64,000 nt of DNA from Meconema thalassinum (Eukaryota; Arthropoda; Insecta; Orthoptera; Tettigoniidae): positions 300,024,775 to 300,088,774 of the forward strand of contig OX336391.1 of NCBI GenBank assembly GCA_946902985.2, given 5' to 3'. Shown here piece by piece: positions 22,757 through 33,858 of this stretch (the stretch's first letter is position 1; each line of letters starts with the position of its first letter). A program made the position numbers and the translations under genes. The notes below the pieces were generated by a model that saw nothing but the letters and a program-made list of their open reading frames with translations, made no database searches and was not told where the DNA came from.

Positions 22757-24213
22757 TGTAATATGTTGAACTTGCTTATTATTATTATCAATGAGTCTCG
22801 TTGAATTATTATTATTAGTAGTAGTGCTTTCGTATATTGACTTACATGTCAGGTGACATACCTTGATTCACTTATTATCATTATTACCTATATTATTATC
22901 ATTTTGATTATCAGCTTTTTTGTAAAGACATTTAGCCGTCATTTCAATGTATAGGAATTCATTTCATTTGGCTAGAGGAACATAGCGATGGGAAGTGTGG
23001 TAGTATTTAAAGATTTTAGGGTTCAAAGGCTGACACCAAGAGGATTACTGGGACGACAATTCACAGCATGAGTTGTCCCAACCATAGCTTCGATCAGGGG
23101 AGTGCTCGTTCCTGGAAACTCGCCGGGGAGACAGGCCTTTTGTCCCAGGTCTATCGCTGCTCGTTGGGACATGGATACAAAGCACTGACGTGAGTGCTTT
23201 GTCTGGAGATTGGGTGTGACGAAGAGACGATTGGAAGAGGGTGAACTAACTGGTGGAAGGTGTGGCGCACTTTGAAATACCGAGGACAAGGGAGAAGGCA
23301 GGCTGAGGGGCATTACAAGAGCGACTTCTTCGACTAGAGGACACAACAGAGAGGGTTCTCTACGAGCTCGGAAGTAAGACAGTATATAGGTCGAGTGTGG
23401 TAGGCGAATTAAAGCCTATATGCACCAATGGGGATAGTCGTGTCTGGGCTATCACCATAAGAGTGATTTTAGGGATTATATCCCATCACTAACCATACAT
23501 CAGAGCAGATATCAAATCTCTGATAAATCCAATAAACTTAATTCAGCGCATCATGACGAGCAGAGGAGGGACGACAACGAACCAGCCTAACATCACATCA
23601 CTGCCGTGAACCACGAGGACGAGAGATGATCTACAATGGTAAGCCAAATGACGCGAATTACGCAAAGTCTCTATTTGCAGTAAATTCATCGGCACGTAAA
23701 TTCCATCTTTTGTTTTTTTAACTTTAACTTATAGACCACCTCCAGTTGCTATTTTCGCCGAGCCTTAGTAAATTCAGTAGTCATTTAATTTTTATCATTT
23801 ATCTTTTATCGTCATTTTCTTGTTTTTAACTTGATTAAATCTTTCATATTATTTGATGCAGGTCTTTTCTTCCTTAGTAGTTAGAAATAGCTTTAAGTCA
23901 TCCCTTATTCCCAAAACAAATACTATCTCGGTTAAAGACGAAGTCTTACCACGTCCTTGAGAAGAAGAGAACTCAGCTGCTCTACAAATTGTGTAAGTGA
24001 CTGTATGTTTGGTCATTTTATGGAGATCATGACCATGGCGCCCACCGAGTAATTAATTTATCCATCTTCAATACTTTACCATCAATTATTATTTCAAATT
24101 ATCAATTCAAGTGTCATTCGTCAGTCTAGAGGGAGAGTTGCCGTGGAATTTCCTCAGACCAACCAGTAAAGACTGTTACATTTGTGCGCTCAACCTGGAG
24201 CAAAACTGTTACA
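22757..24213 (+). repeat. Element B 3' LTR, 1457 bp
   Basis: Matches 12020-13489 with about 25 scattered substitutions and a shorter (ATT)n tract. It ends TGTTACA at 24213 and is followed by the CATG duplication. Confidence 0.93.
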
Positions 24214-24736
24214 CATGGAGAACGCTGGAGCTTCCAGCAAGATTCGACCCCAGCACATAAGGCTCGTACATCGCAGGAGTGGCTTGGGGCCAATGTTCCG
24301 GACTTTAGTTCGACCTCGGATTGGACTTGCAAATCCGTACCTAAACCCCCTGGACTACAAATTGTGGTCCAAGCTTCAGGAGATGGCTTGCAAGAAGAGA
24401 CTGAAAGTTTAAAGTGTTCTCTTTTGAAGGCAGCAGATTTCCCGATGGAAGTTTGTGGTGTTTGAAGCCATATTTTCAGTGTTGCCTTAGTAAACAAGAG
24501 TTTAGTGCTTTTCAGTCGGTCAACACGAATGTACCCAAAAGAGATGGGTTATGCCCTAATCCTGAAATAAATTACATGAGATTAATAAAACATGTATAAT
24601 ATGTTTTATTAATCTCATGTAATTTATTTGAAAAGCACTAAACTCTTGTCCCGATGGAAGTGGTGCGTAATTAATTGATGAGTGGCCACAAAGACTTAAG
24701 GACTCTGTTCGTGCCAAAGGTGGCCATTTTGAATAA
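24214..24736 (+). pseudogene. Mariner-type transposase, 3' half
   Basis: Continues the copy broken at 12019: WSFQQDSTPAHKA with the second catalytic D (about 24227), then LNPLDYKLWSKLQEM (about 24343) carrying the third acidic residue as D, which is the mariner signature. The C-terminal part DEWPQRLKDSVRAKGGHFE-like text (about 24677-24733) ends in TAA at 24734-24736. A 197-bp foldback sequence (24453-24649) splits it again. Stops and shifts make it dead. Confidence 0.8.
24453..24649. repeat. Insertion with two nested inverted repeats
   Basis: Flanked by a 12-bp direct repeat, CCCGATGGAAGT, at 24441-24452 and 24650-24661, inside mariner coding sequence. Outer arms (20 bp, perfect): 24494-24513 and 24630-24649. 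Inner arms (29 bp, perfect): 24565-24593 and 24601-24629 around a 7-nt loop. It may be a foldback element, a template-switch product or a hairpin artefact. Confidence 0.75.
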
Positions 24737-24822
24737 TGACATATGATTTTGATTTTTTACACATACATTTAACTAATTTCAATAGGATATTAAAATATCT
24801 CAAACCAATAAGGGAAAGTTGA

Positions 24823-25142
24823 GCCGGCCCCGTGGTGTTGGGGTAGCGCGCCTGCCTCTCACCCGGAGGCCCCGGGTTCGACCCCCGGCTCCGTCAGGGA
24901 TTTTAAAACTGACGTGAGGGTTGGAACGGGGTGCACTCAGCCTCGTGAGGACAATTGAGTAGCTGTCTGACAGTGAGACAGCGCCCCGATCACGAAAACC
25001 AAGATTAACGGCCAAGGGGACCCGACGCGCTGATCACGCGTCACCCCAATATCTGCAGACCGAATGGCTGGGCAGCGGTCGCTTGGTCGGCCTTAGCCCA
25101 TCATGGGCTGTATAGTGCCAGGGGTTGACTTCTTTTTTTTTT
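24823..25142 (+). repeat. tRNA-derived SINE, family 1, copy 1
   Basis: The tRNA-like head has an A box (about 24834) and a B box GGGTTCGACCCC (about 24875), followed by a body and a T-rich end after GGGGTTGACTTC. Imperfect flanking repeats start AATAAGGG (about 24807 and 25143). The second copy lies at 28151. The conserved block 24918-24950 is shared with other SINE families. Confidence 0.85.
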
Positions 25143-25702
25143 AATAAGGGTAAATTTATTGAAAACTTGGTGACAGTATTTATGGTTAGACTAGGTATAG
25201 TCGCGACGTTCAACGGAGTCCGGTTTCAAATAAAACGGCATGCGATAGATCCTTAGCCCAGTACAAGTGTTTCTCGTCCAGCAGGAGGGCAGATTTATGA
25301 GGGAGGGGGATCTAAGCGAAAGTTGGCTCGTAAGTTTATCTCTCTAAGACAATAGTTATACAGCCAACGTTCCATGCATTGATGAGAGCTCACTTGAATA
25401 CTAGGCAGAGTAATGTAGCCGTCGAGAACGTGGCACCTTATTTTCTGTCTGAGAGCCAGCGATAACTGGCTTCTCATAAATACATTGCGCCGTAACTTCC
25501 GAACGCAGTAAATCTACTCGACCTATTGTGAGTGCGCAAAGGGCCGCCATATTGTGCCGAGTAGTAAGTAGGTTGCCATAGGTCTGTGGGGAGCCCTTAC
25601 CCCTCGCTCTCCGCCTCATCCCGAAAGTAAACTACCATCTGTACATCGGTTTTCTAGTTTCCGAGAAATGAATTTAAAAACTCACCGAAAATGTTCGTCT
25701 CT
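25143..25702. other. Intergenic, nothing recognised
   Basis: Short frames on both strands are not convincing. No repeat family could be assigned. Confidence 0.5.
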
Positions 25703-25715
25703 TTTTATGAATTGA

Positions 25716-25933
25716 CTGGCGCAGCGGTAACGTTCTCACCTGCTGTACCGAAGGTTGCAGGATCGAATCATGGCGCAGTCAGTTGGCATTTCAGGGTGCG
25801 CAAATGAGAGGGAGCCGTATCAGTAGTTTTATTGGCACGTTAAAGATCCCCTTCAGGGCAAAATTGCGGCACCCCAGCAACTATAAAAGTTTCAGTAGTT
25901 AATAGGGACGTAAAAAACAATAACATATTATTA
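25716..25933 (+). repeat. tRNA-derived SINE, family 4
   Basis: Target duplication TTTTATGAATTGA at 25703-25715 and 25934-25946. The head has TGGCGCAGCGGTAACG and GGATCGAATC boxes; the tail is AAAGATCCCCTTC...GGGACGTAAAA then (ATT)n. Other copies lie at 47405-47520 and 58023-59110, both minus strand. Confidence 0.8.
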
Positions 25934-25946
25934 TTTTATGAATTGA

Positions 25947-28137
25947 TAACTTATTCGTAATTATAAGCAATACCTATAGTCTACTGGTACAGTACAACAT
26001 TTTTCATTTCAGCGAAGTAACAATCGCGACTAATCAGTAGGCTAAAGCCATGAGATATACAGTTAGTATTGGCAGGGGCGTAAAACTCCTCGCAACCTTG
26101 GGGGAGGGGGTCAAATTTAAAAAATGCTGTTGCCCACCTACCAGGAGAACATTTTTTTCGTTTTAGGCCTTAAAGCTCGAAATACCACGGTAATATAGGC
26201 CTAACTTTGCGTTAAAAATAAACGTTAATTTCATTCATTATTTCTAATTAACCCTTCGGATGCAAAGCTAAGTTTAATGAAATCACACTGTTTTTATAAA
26301 CATTATGTCCTACCTATAAGTTTTAAGATAGAATGTTGATATTTGACTGTAGGAGGCAAATATTGTGCATGAGATGCTAAATAATTCAAACAGTGTTATA
26401 TCTGTTTCATTAAAAAGATTTTTTTAAATAATTTGAAATGGACATTTTTCCAAGTCGTTGTTATGAGACGAAAACGTACTCTCATACGCTTCACTCAGCG
26501 TTTAACCCTTTTTTATTTCCCCATCGTTCAAATTTATCTCCACGTACCTTAATTAGCTCCGAGTAAGAATGTAAATAAACATAGCTTCAAAATATCACAC
26601 GTGTGGGTAATCAGCTGACTACAGCATGTTCAAAGAATACTTATTTTGAATCCAGTTATTCACGGAGCACAAACATATCGATATCCAGAGAGAGAATAAT
26701 TCGTACGTTGTCTTGGTTACAACACTGATGGCACTGCTTGGATAGAAATAATAATAACACATAAAAACAGGGCCGAAAAAACAGCCCATAGCATTATTTT
26801 TTTAGCAGAAGCGCCCTTGGCCGATATATCGCCCCCTGTCACTATAAGGGTTAAAATACAAAATACAATCAGAATATGAATACAAAACATAACTATTGTC
26901 AACATCGAGCTAAAGACCCGAACACTGACTGCCCGCAGGGGCTTATATATAGTTTTTTTCTAGGGAGGGGAAGGCCGGGGGTTAGGTGGCATAGAATAGC
27001 CTCCACAGAAATCAGGATCCGGGGTTCCTCCCCGGGAAACGTTTGCATAATTTGGTGCAAAATGGCTATCAGGCATCACTGTTTCAACCAATTTGTTGAG
27101 ATTCTTTATGTTTGATTAATGTCAAACAAAAATTAAGTCCGTCATCTTGCACACTTTATAGTATTTAGGGAGAAAAAATGAACATTACTGTTGGGATTCG
27201 GGGAACATGACCTCGCTCTTCCGTCGCTTAAAACTTCAATAACTAACTGATTTGCAACTTACACTATAATATAAAGTCAAGGTTTCTTGAAGTATTACCA
27301 AATTGGTTTATAACTTCATAGCTTCATTTGTACGAAGTCTGAGAATAGATAAAAATTCTAGACCGTTGAGTCTGTATTTTCGGAAGTAGAATATCTTAAG
27401 TATGTTTTCAACCTACTCAAACTCTGTTTGCCGGTAGCTACAGAGGCAAAATTGCCAAAGTTTGAAAAGGGTATAAACGTTAGGGGAAATCATTTGTCAC
27501 ACGCTCCAAGGACACTTATTGCTGTTCTTGGTAGGTTCTTAAGAGCGAAGGCACTGGAGACTAATAAGAGGTTATGGTATTACACATACGAGATCAGAGC
27601 AAACTGATTGTCACAATGTTTCGTATATCACGCTACCGTCACCTCGCTTTGCAACGTTGCCATATGTCGCTTAGTAACAATAGTGCATGATAAGTATATT
27701 AGATCTTAATGTTTTAATTCATAAACAAATATATGTGACAAAATTTCGGGAGGGGTCCCTGGTGGACGCGAGATGCGCGAGGGAAGAGTCATGTTATTTT
27801 ACCTGCTTTATTTCAAAAAACGACGCGCGCTCTGTTGTTTCCGGTCAGGGGTAATGATTTGATTTTGTGTGTCCCAGTACCTTACCTCAGTTTTAAACCA
27901 GGGTTTAGAAATAATAGTTCGAAATTGTACCTTTTTTAATCGTAAGTAGACAAAGCTGAAAGCGCCTCGTTGGGAAACGACAGAGAGGGCAAACACAGAC
28001 TGTTTGTTCGGTAGAATAAAGACAAGATGGCTTTTCCCATTTTCCGCCTAACGTAGTATTAAATCGTTTATAGAATACTGTCTGGTTATTTTACTTTTAT
28101 TCTTTTAAGGGTAGGCCACTTAGAATGTTTGTCTTGT
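25947..28137. other. Intergenic, little recognisable
   Basis: Mostly unassigned AT-rich sequence. A copy of the short recurrent unit (minus orientation: GACCTCGCTCTTCCG...CAATAACTAACT) lies at about 27207-27248. No coding similarity seen. Confidence 0.45.
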
Positions 28138-28150
28138 ACCCAACATTTAA

Positions 28151-28467
28151 GCCGGCCCCGTGGTGTTGGGGTAGCGCGCCTGCCTCTCACCCGGAGGCTC
28201 CGGGTTCGATTCCCGGCTCCGTCAGGGATTTTAAAACTGACGTGAGGGTAGAAACGGGGTGCACTCAGCCTCGTGAGGACAACTGAGTAGCTGTCTGACA
28301 GTGAGACAGCGCCCCGATCACGAAAACCAAGATTAAAGGCCGAGGGGACCCGATACGCTGATCACGCGTCACCCCAATATCTGCAGGCCAAATGGCTGGA
28401 CAGCGGTCGCTTGGTCGGCCTAGGCCCTTCATGGGCTGTATAGTGCCAGGGGTTGACTTCTCTTTTT
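28151..28467 (+). repeat. tRNA-derived SINE, family 1, copy 2
   Basis: Close match to 24823-25142 over the whole length. Flanked by an imperfect 13-bp duplication (ACCCAACATTTAA at 28138, ACCTAACACTTAG at 28468). The conserved block is at 28246-28278. Confidence 0.87.
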
Positions 28468-28480
28468 ACCTAACACTTAG

Positions 28481-29553
28481 GGGGTGGGCAATACCCCCTC
28501 TCCATGTTTTCACCACTGAGTATTGGTAACGGTAACATTGTCTCTGGGATACAAGATGACCAGTTGAGGAGCGTCGGAACAGAAACCGATAATTCTTTCA
28601 TTACAGGACAGATTACCTCGCTGTTTTTAAAACAACAATAACTAACTAATTTCATACATCCGCTATTTTGTGGTCCTGTGAGGAGTATTCGGTGAAGAAT
28701 GTCCATAAAAAGGACGGTTGAATTGGTTCCAATGTCAGTTCGAAGGACCAGTTGCCCGGACACGTTTGAGTTGAGCCCACGGTCAAAACATTCCGGAACA
28801 CCGTCGACCCTAGGTGAGGTCACCCTGTGTGACGAAAAGAGTCAGAGAGGATCAAGAATAACTCCTACAAGGTAGTATATTGCTCCCTCTACAGTACAAA
28901 TCTTAGAATCAGGAAAGCAAGGAGGAACATCAGCACAACCACGAGAGATCAACAACTTCCATTGTGACGCAAGCACTGTACTTGTGAGTGAAGGCGGACC
29001 TAGCTCTCATGTTCAAAGCTCATAGCGAGGACAATGCCGGAAGCATGCGTAAGGAACCATCATCAACCGGGAACTTACGAACTGTTCATGGTGAACTAAT
29101 TAGTCTGGTCTTTCGCATATCTGCTCTTGCTTTGTGCTTCTCCACAGAAGTATACAACACCGGATTGACAGAACTATGCCCAGCCCATGCAATGTACGTA
29201 GACTTAAACGAGACTGGATGCATTGTGACAAGCTCCCTGCGACGATATCCGCCCCAAAGGCTGAGGTCAAGGAAAGGCTTCGTGCGGATAGCTCACAGCC
29301 AATCCAGGCATGACCTGGAGCTCGCCGTTGAACTGTGGTGGTGACACATCGCATTGCAAATAAGATGTAGGGACGCGGGGCACTTTGGTCGAGCAATGCG
29401 GCTGTGGTGAATTGTGAACAGTCATACCATCTACTAAATAGTCTGCAAGGAACTCTGTGACCCTTCCGTAATGGAAGGTTTGTTGGTTTAAAATGGCAAG
29501 GCCGTTCTTGCTGTTGAATTTTTAGCCTTCACTTCTTACACAGATTACATCAC
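28481..29553. other. Intergenic, little recognisable
   Basis: Contains the short recurrent unit in minus orientation at about 28608-28649. Frames of about 100-118 codons at 28470-28823 (minus), 28988-29344 (plus) and 29100-29396 (minus) match nothing I know and overlap each other, so I do not call genes. Confidence 0.4.
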
Positions 29554-29565
29554 GTTATAATATTG

Positions 29566-30043
29566 GTTGGTTGGTTCCTCAGTTTAGGGGCTGCGACAAC
29601 TCGGTCATGTAGCCCCATGTACTTTGGGTGTGTGTAGAATCAGTCTGATAACCGGTGTTAATTGTGATGGCTGTATTAGTGTGTGTATCTGTTTTAATTC
29701 AAGTAAGGACTGCTGACATTGAATTTTTTCAAGTAGTTTCTACTTTTGCCGCCAAACGCCACCGTCAACCACCAACTAGTTCAGAACTTAGTTACCAGAT
29801 GCCACCACAGTCGGCTCCTGACGACGAACGTAGGAACCTAAGAACGTTAGTCAAATGTTTAACCTATATATAATGTAGCTTCACACATGTGTAATTAGTG
29901 GAAGGTTCTTTAACATGCCATACATCTATGACATGGGATCACCGGCTTTACTTCCCCTCCGAAGGAAGGCATACTGAGGGATTTTTGTTCTTAAAAATCC
30001 GACTACTTCGGCCGGGTTTGAACCCGCGATCTTGGGCAGAGAA
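29566..30043 (-). repeat. SINE, family 3, nearly full length
   Basis: Target duplication GTTATAATATTG at 29554-29565 and 30044-30055. On the minus strand it begins in the tRNA-like head (B box GGGTTCAAACCCGGCC), runs through a body with a GGAAGGTTCTTTAACATG box (plus strand) and ends in the GGTTGGTT repeats. The head is truncated relative to the copy ending at 55304. Confidence 0.85.
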
Positions 30044-30055
30044 GTTATAATATTG

Positions 30056-30812
30056 TTCTGGGCACGTATAAATAAACAAAATGCATAATATGTTTATTTT
30101 GAAGGGAAAAAAGGGGGTGGGGGTTACAACTATGATATGTGTTAAACCCCATTAAACCACGACTTGTTCAAGAACTTGCAACCTTACTATGATAAATTAT
30201 CACCAATTTCCTTCATGTCAATATACTAGGTTGTTTCATGATTTCAGTCCTAAAAGAGGTTGCTATAAAGGCTGTGCTCTGAACTACTTACCTTCGAGCA
30301 AACAGTTTCCCACGGGAATTGGGCAGTCATATGATCATATCCCTTCCAAAGCAACTCAGCGATTCGCCGAAAGCGAGCATCTGGCCACTGCCAAGGTCAG
30401 CACGCACTTTCCTACGACAAGAGGAAAACTGCTATGAAACTTTTCAGTATAGAATCGAGGAGGTTAGTGAAATAAGAGTACAACCCCACCGTTGGCCGAA
30501 AACTCCGAGTTGTGGAATAAGTGTCCACTATCGTTCTCCGCACGTACATAAGAGATGGTTTCTTGATGGATGCGATCCCAACACTTAACTCTCACTAGCG
30601 GAAGAAAGTCTCATAGCAAAGCCTTACTTGGCCTTGTAGAAAACCTTGGTCGTAGAAAGACATAAAAGAAAGAGTGCACACTGATTTTATGCTGAGAAAA
30701 AGTGACATTTAATAGTAACTATTTTTTGAAAAAGATATCAACTGTATAGTAGGGCTGTTGATATAATACGAAGGACATGGTTCGAAACATCGAAGCTGCT
30801 TCGAAGCTCGGT
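30056..30812. other. Intergenic, nothing recognised
   Basis: Includes a G run near 30112-30123 and two short frames that are not convincing. Confidence 0.45.
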
Positions 30813-30824
30813 ATTGCATGTATT

Positions 30825-31062
30825 GTCCGGCTCCATGGCTAAATGGTTAGCGTGCTAGGCTTTGGCCCAAAGGGTCACGGGTTCGATTCCCGGACGGCCA
30901 TTAGGGATTTTATTCTCCTGGGGTTAATTCCCGTGGCCCGGGGACTGGGTGTATGTGACGTCTTCATCAACACTTCATCCCCATTACGACGCGCAGGTCG
31001 CCCACGGGCGTCAACTAGAAAGACCTGCACTCGGCCTCATAGGAAGCCACACGAAAAAAAAA
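30825..31062 (+). repeat. tRNA-derived SINE, family 2, copy 1
   Basis: Target duplication ATTGCATGTATT at 30813-30824 and 31063-31074. The head folds like a tRNA (GGCTCCATGGCTAAATGG, B box GGGTTCGATTCCC at about 30880) and could pass for a tRNA gene, but the duplication, body and A-tail make it a SINE. Its tail (30990-31062) is shared with the minus-strand SINE at 48931-49254. Confidence 0.88.
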
Positions 31063-31074
31063 ATTGCATGTATT

Positions 31075-31559
31075 ATAAGTAATGCCGGCAGCCGACAGAA
31101 AGGAGGTATAAAAGCCTAGAATGTGCCTAACACCTCTTCAAAACTTCGAATATCAACAGCTCTACTGTATAAGCCTACACTACTTAGTTATGTTATTTGT
31201 TTAACTGTATACAATTGGAGTACGTGCAAAACCTCGTATGCCATCATGTTGTCCTCCCTCTATCCGTTTCCCTGTGACCTATTCTCACACTACAGCCACA
31301 TTTATCCATGGTTCTGTGCTATGGTTAGGAAAACAAACCAAAAATATTTGAACTATTACACTGGAAAACTAACAAATGAATTATTGTTATGAAGGTTTGT
31401 ATCTACATATGACTTGGGGATGGAAACCAGCTAAAGAGGACAGTTTTGTGGCATCCGAGGTTTGTCATGCCGACATACGGTATATACTAACACGGAATTT
31501 TATAAAAGCGATGGGTGTAATCCATTAACTCCGACTTATTTTGAATGATTGTCCACTGC
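31075..31559. other. Intergenic, nothing recognised
   Basis: An 89-codon frame at 31123-31392 shows no recognisable motif. Confidence 0.4.
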
Positions 31560-31955
31560 ACAGTATTATTTATTTAGCGTATGGCTTTTAGTGCCAGGAG
31601 TGTCAGAGGCTGTAGCTGCTTCAAGCGGACACCCATGGGGTGAGCTACAAGTTCCGTTCAATTTCAAGTAGTTCCAACTTTCGCTACCAGATGTCACAGA
31701 CACCTAGTGATAAACGATGGAACTTTGATAGAGCGTTTCAACGAAATCTAACCTCGACATTTAGCTTCACACAACTTTAGTTAGTGGAAGGATCTTTTAC
31801 ATGCAATCAATCTATGACATGGGTCCACTGGCTTTACTTCCCCTCCGAAGGATTTTAACGCTCATAAGAAATCCAACGACTTCGGCCGGGTTTGAACCCA
31901 CGAACTTGGGCACAGCAGTTCAGGATGCTACCAACTACGCCACAGTAGGCCAATA
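31560..31955 (-). repeat. SINE related to family 3, variant tail
   Basis: Shares the head (CTTCGGCCGGGTTTGAACC on the plus strand at about 31881) and the 3'-adjacent body with family 3, but its distal part (about 31575-31665) is different. Ends are approximate. Confidence 0.7.
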
Positions 31956-32402
31956 TGGGATATATGACGAAATATTTTGGTAAATCATTCTTGTAGCATC
32001 TATACATTTCCAACTAGAAAACTCATTATGTGTTTTATCTCATTACAAGAGAAGATTCATGTATGTTAAAAAGTAAAGTTTAAGTCATTTGTCACAAAGC
32101 TCATAGGAGTTGTAATGGGCTCTTATTCCAGTGATCTGTCAATTACACATCGCATGACTTGCTTATCTAACAATATTAAGAAAAACAACCCATTTTCTTT
32201 AACACAAATAACTAATTTTCACAGCATCGTACATTTCTGTAACAATTTTTTAATTTTATGTGCTTAGGTCATCTTTTACCACTGGTACTTGTGTGTGTAC
32301 TCTGATAAACTGTTTTATTGTGGCGTCCTTACTAGTGTGTGTATTTTTGATAGGGACTAGAATTGGAACTGGTGCAGCCATGCCCTAAGTTAGACACCAT
32401 CC

Positions 32403-32600
32403 CGGCATTTGCCTAAAGCTGAAGTGAATAACCTCTTCTAGGAGATTGGGCACAGCAGTTCTTCTCACCAGGTTGAGTGAACCCCGTTCCAACCCTCGGA
32501 GCAGAATCCGAGGGATAAGCTACTGGCCGCCTGGGCAGATAGGATTTCCCACTGGTTCCTTTGTTTTGTTTTTCTGGCAGCTGTTCATCGTGGTTCAACA
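32403..32600 (-). repeat. Degenerate SINE fragment with the conserved central block
   Basis: The block 32464-32495 (minus strand) matches family 1 at 29 of 32 positions. The upstream text CCCGGCATTTGCCT (about 32401) matches the family 2 relative at 49092. Limits uncertain. Confidence 0.55.
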
Positions 32601-32807
32601 GCATTCATGACTTCACGGTGTCGCGGTCCACTCAAGCAGGATACTTAATTAGCAACCCAATATTGCTCTCATGTCATGTTTATTCGTGCATTATGAACAC
32701 CAATTCCAACAAAACGACTATTAGGTCCACGTAGCCTTTTTTTTAAGTTCAAATGCGGTACCACATGGCCTCACAATTTTCTCATTTATATACGGTATTC
32801 TTCAAGG

Positions 32808-32933
32808 TTAGAAAATGTTAAACAGATTGTCCCGGATGTGGTAGCTATGTAGAGATGAAACGATTAGCTCAGGATAGGGAACCAAGTAGGGCTGCATCAA
32901 ACCAGTCAAAAGACTGAAGACTCAAACAAAAAC
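32808..32933 (+). mobile_element. Severely 5'-truncated LINE copy
   Basis: Same 3' end as the LINE at 59525-60452 (GATGAAACGATTAGCTCAGG, then AAGACTGAAGACTCAAAC). Flanked by ATTCTTCAAGG (32797-32807) and ATTCTTGAAGG (32934-32944), a one-mismatch target duplication. Confidence 0.8.
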
Positions 32934-33056
32934 ATTCTTGAAGGGAAATAAAAATGTTGAACACGAGGCCACAATCATGACTTTCTGCAGACCTTTAGTA
33001 ATTTCTCTAACATTTGTATACCTCTTTGAAAAAAAAAAACGCGCTTAGCATTTAAG

Positions 33057-33100
33057 TTATTATTGTTTTAAGGGGCGGAACAGCGAGATCATCTGCCCCT
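33057..33100 (+). repeat. Short recurrent unit (44 bp) with target duplication
   Basis: Exact 14-bp duplication GCTTAGCATTTAAG at 33043-33056 and 33101-33114. The core is AAGGGGCGGAAC...GATCATCTGCCCC. A second, weaker copy follows at about 33118-33162. Confidence 0.8.
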
Positions 33101-33175
33101 GCTTAGCATTTAAGGTGGTGGTTATTATTTAAGGGGTGAAACATTAAGGTCATCTACCCCTCATAAATTCAATAT

Positions 33176-33821
33176 TGTTACATGCCGCCCCTAGTGGCAC
33201 CTTTGTTAACTGGATTACGGTGGGTATAAAGCACAACACCAATTACTGCTTAAAGAAATAATTAATTTTATTGCAGCCAGAAAAATACACTACTCAACAG
33301 CAATTATTACCTTACTCCAGTTTCCTCACGTCGAGAATACTTTCCTTTTCACTTGTCAACAGACCACAGTTAATCCTCTTCGCTAACGAGTCCGGTCCCG
33401 TACGCTAGCTGGAAATAGCTGCACTAGGTCTGTCACTGTACTATACACTGTTTCACAAGCACCACAATCACTTCCTCGCTGTCAAGAGAATCAGTTGCAC
33501 TAGGGGTTTCGCAAGTCACCACACTTCTGTCGCTCAGGATAATCGCTCACACTAGCTCGTAAAACACAACAACCACCACTGCTTGACAGGTCGCACTTAT
33601 ATAGCAGGCCGGTGACTCAATAAATGCTTCTAGATCCATCCAGGGTTCACGGCTTCTCGAGGTTTCCATCGCTGGTCCAGTCACGAATATTCTGGACTAT
33701 CCCTTTGTCCTAGTAGCCCTGTTGCATAAGGCGCACGCAATACAGGAGGCAGGCCACAGCCCAGCCCTGGGGCAGTTGTGACTCATGCGGCGAGCGATGA
33801 CACAAACTCACAGCCGTAACA
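33176..33821 (-). repeat. Element C 3' LTR
   Basis: 646 bp, paired with 36851-37497. Preceded on the minus strand by the purine tract AGGAAGGGGGTGG (33822-33834). Confidence 0.92.
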
Positions 33822-33858
33822 CCACCCCCTTCCTAAAAAGGCTGATCGTCCCGATCAA

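Larger units (their letters stand above)
12020..24213 (+). mobile_element. Element B: degenerate Ty3/gypsy element related to A, about 12.2 kb
   Basis: Two LTRs (12020-13489, 22757-24213) begin TGTAAT and end TGTTACA. The 4-bp target duplication CATG flanks it at 12016-12019 and 24214-24217, in the middle of a mariner transposase whose two halves match up across it. Gag and pol match element A throughout but with many stops and shifts. About 25 substitutions over about 1450 LTR positions, counted by eye, suggest an insertion clearly older than A. The span 18888-22756 is much longer than in A and may hold a nested insertion. Confidence 0.93.

Noticed and set aside
29100..29396. 98-codon minus-strand frame and overlapping 118-codon plus-strand frame (28988-29344)
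   Set aside because: I checked both against transposase patterns and saw no catalytic motif; mutual overlap argues against real genes.
30827..30902. Candidate tRNA gene with good A and B boxes
   Set aside because: A target duplication, extra body and A-tail show it is a SINE head. The same applies to 24823, 28151, 53957-54018 and 57688.
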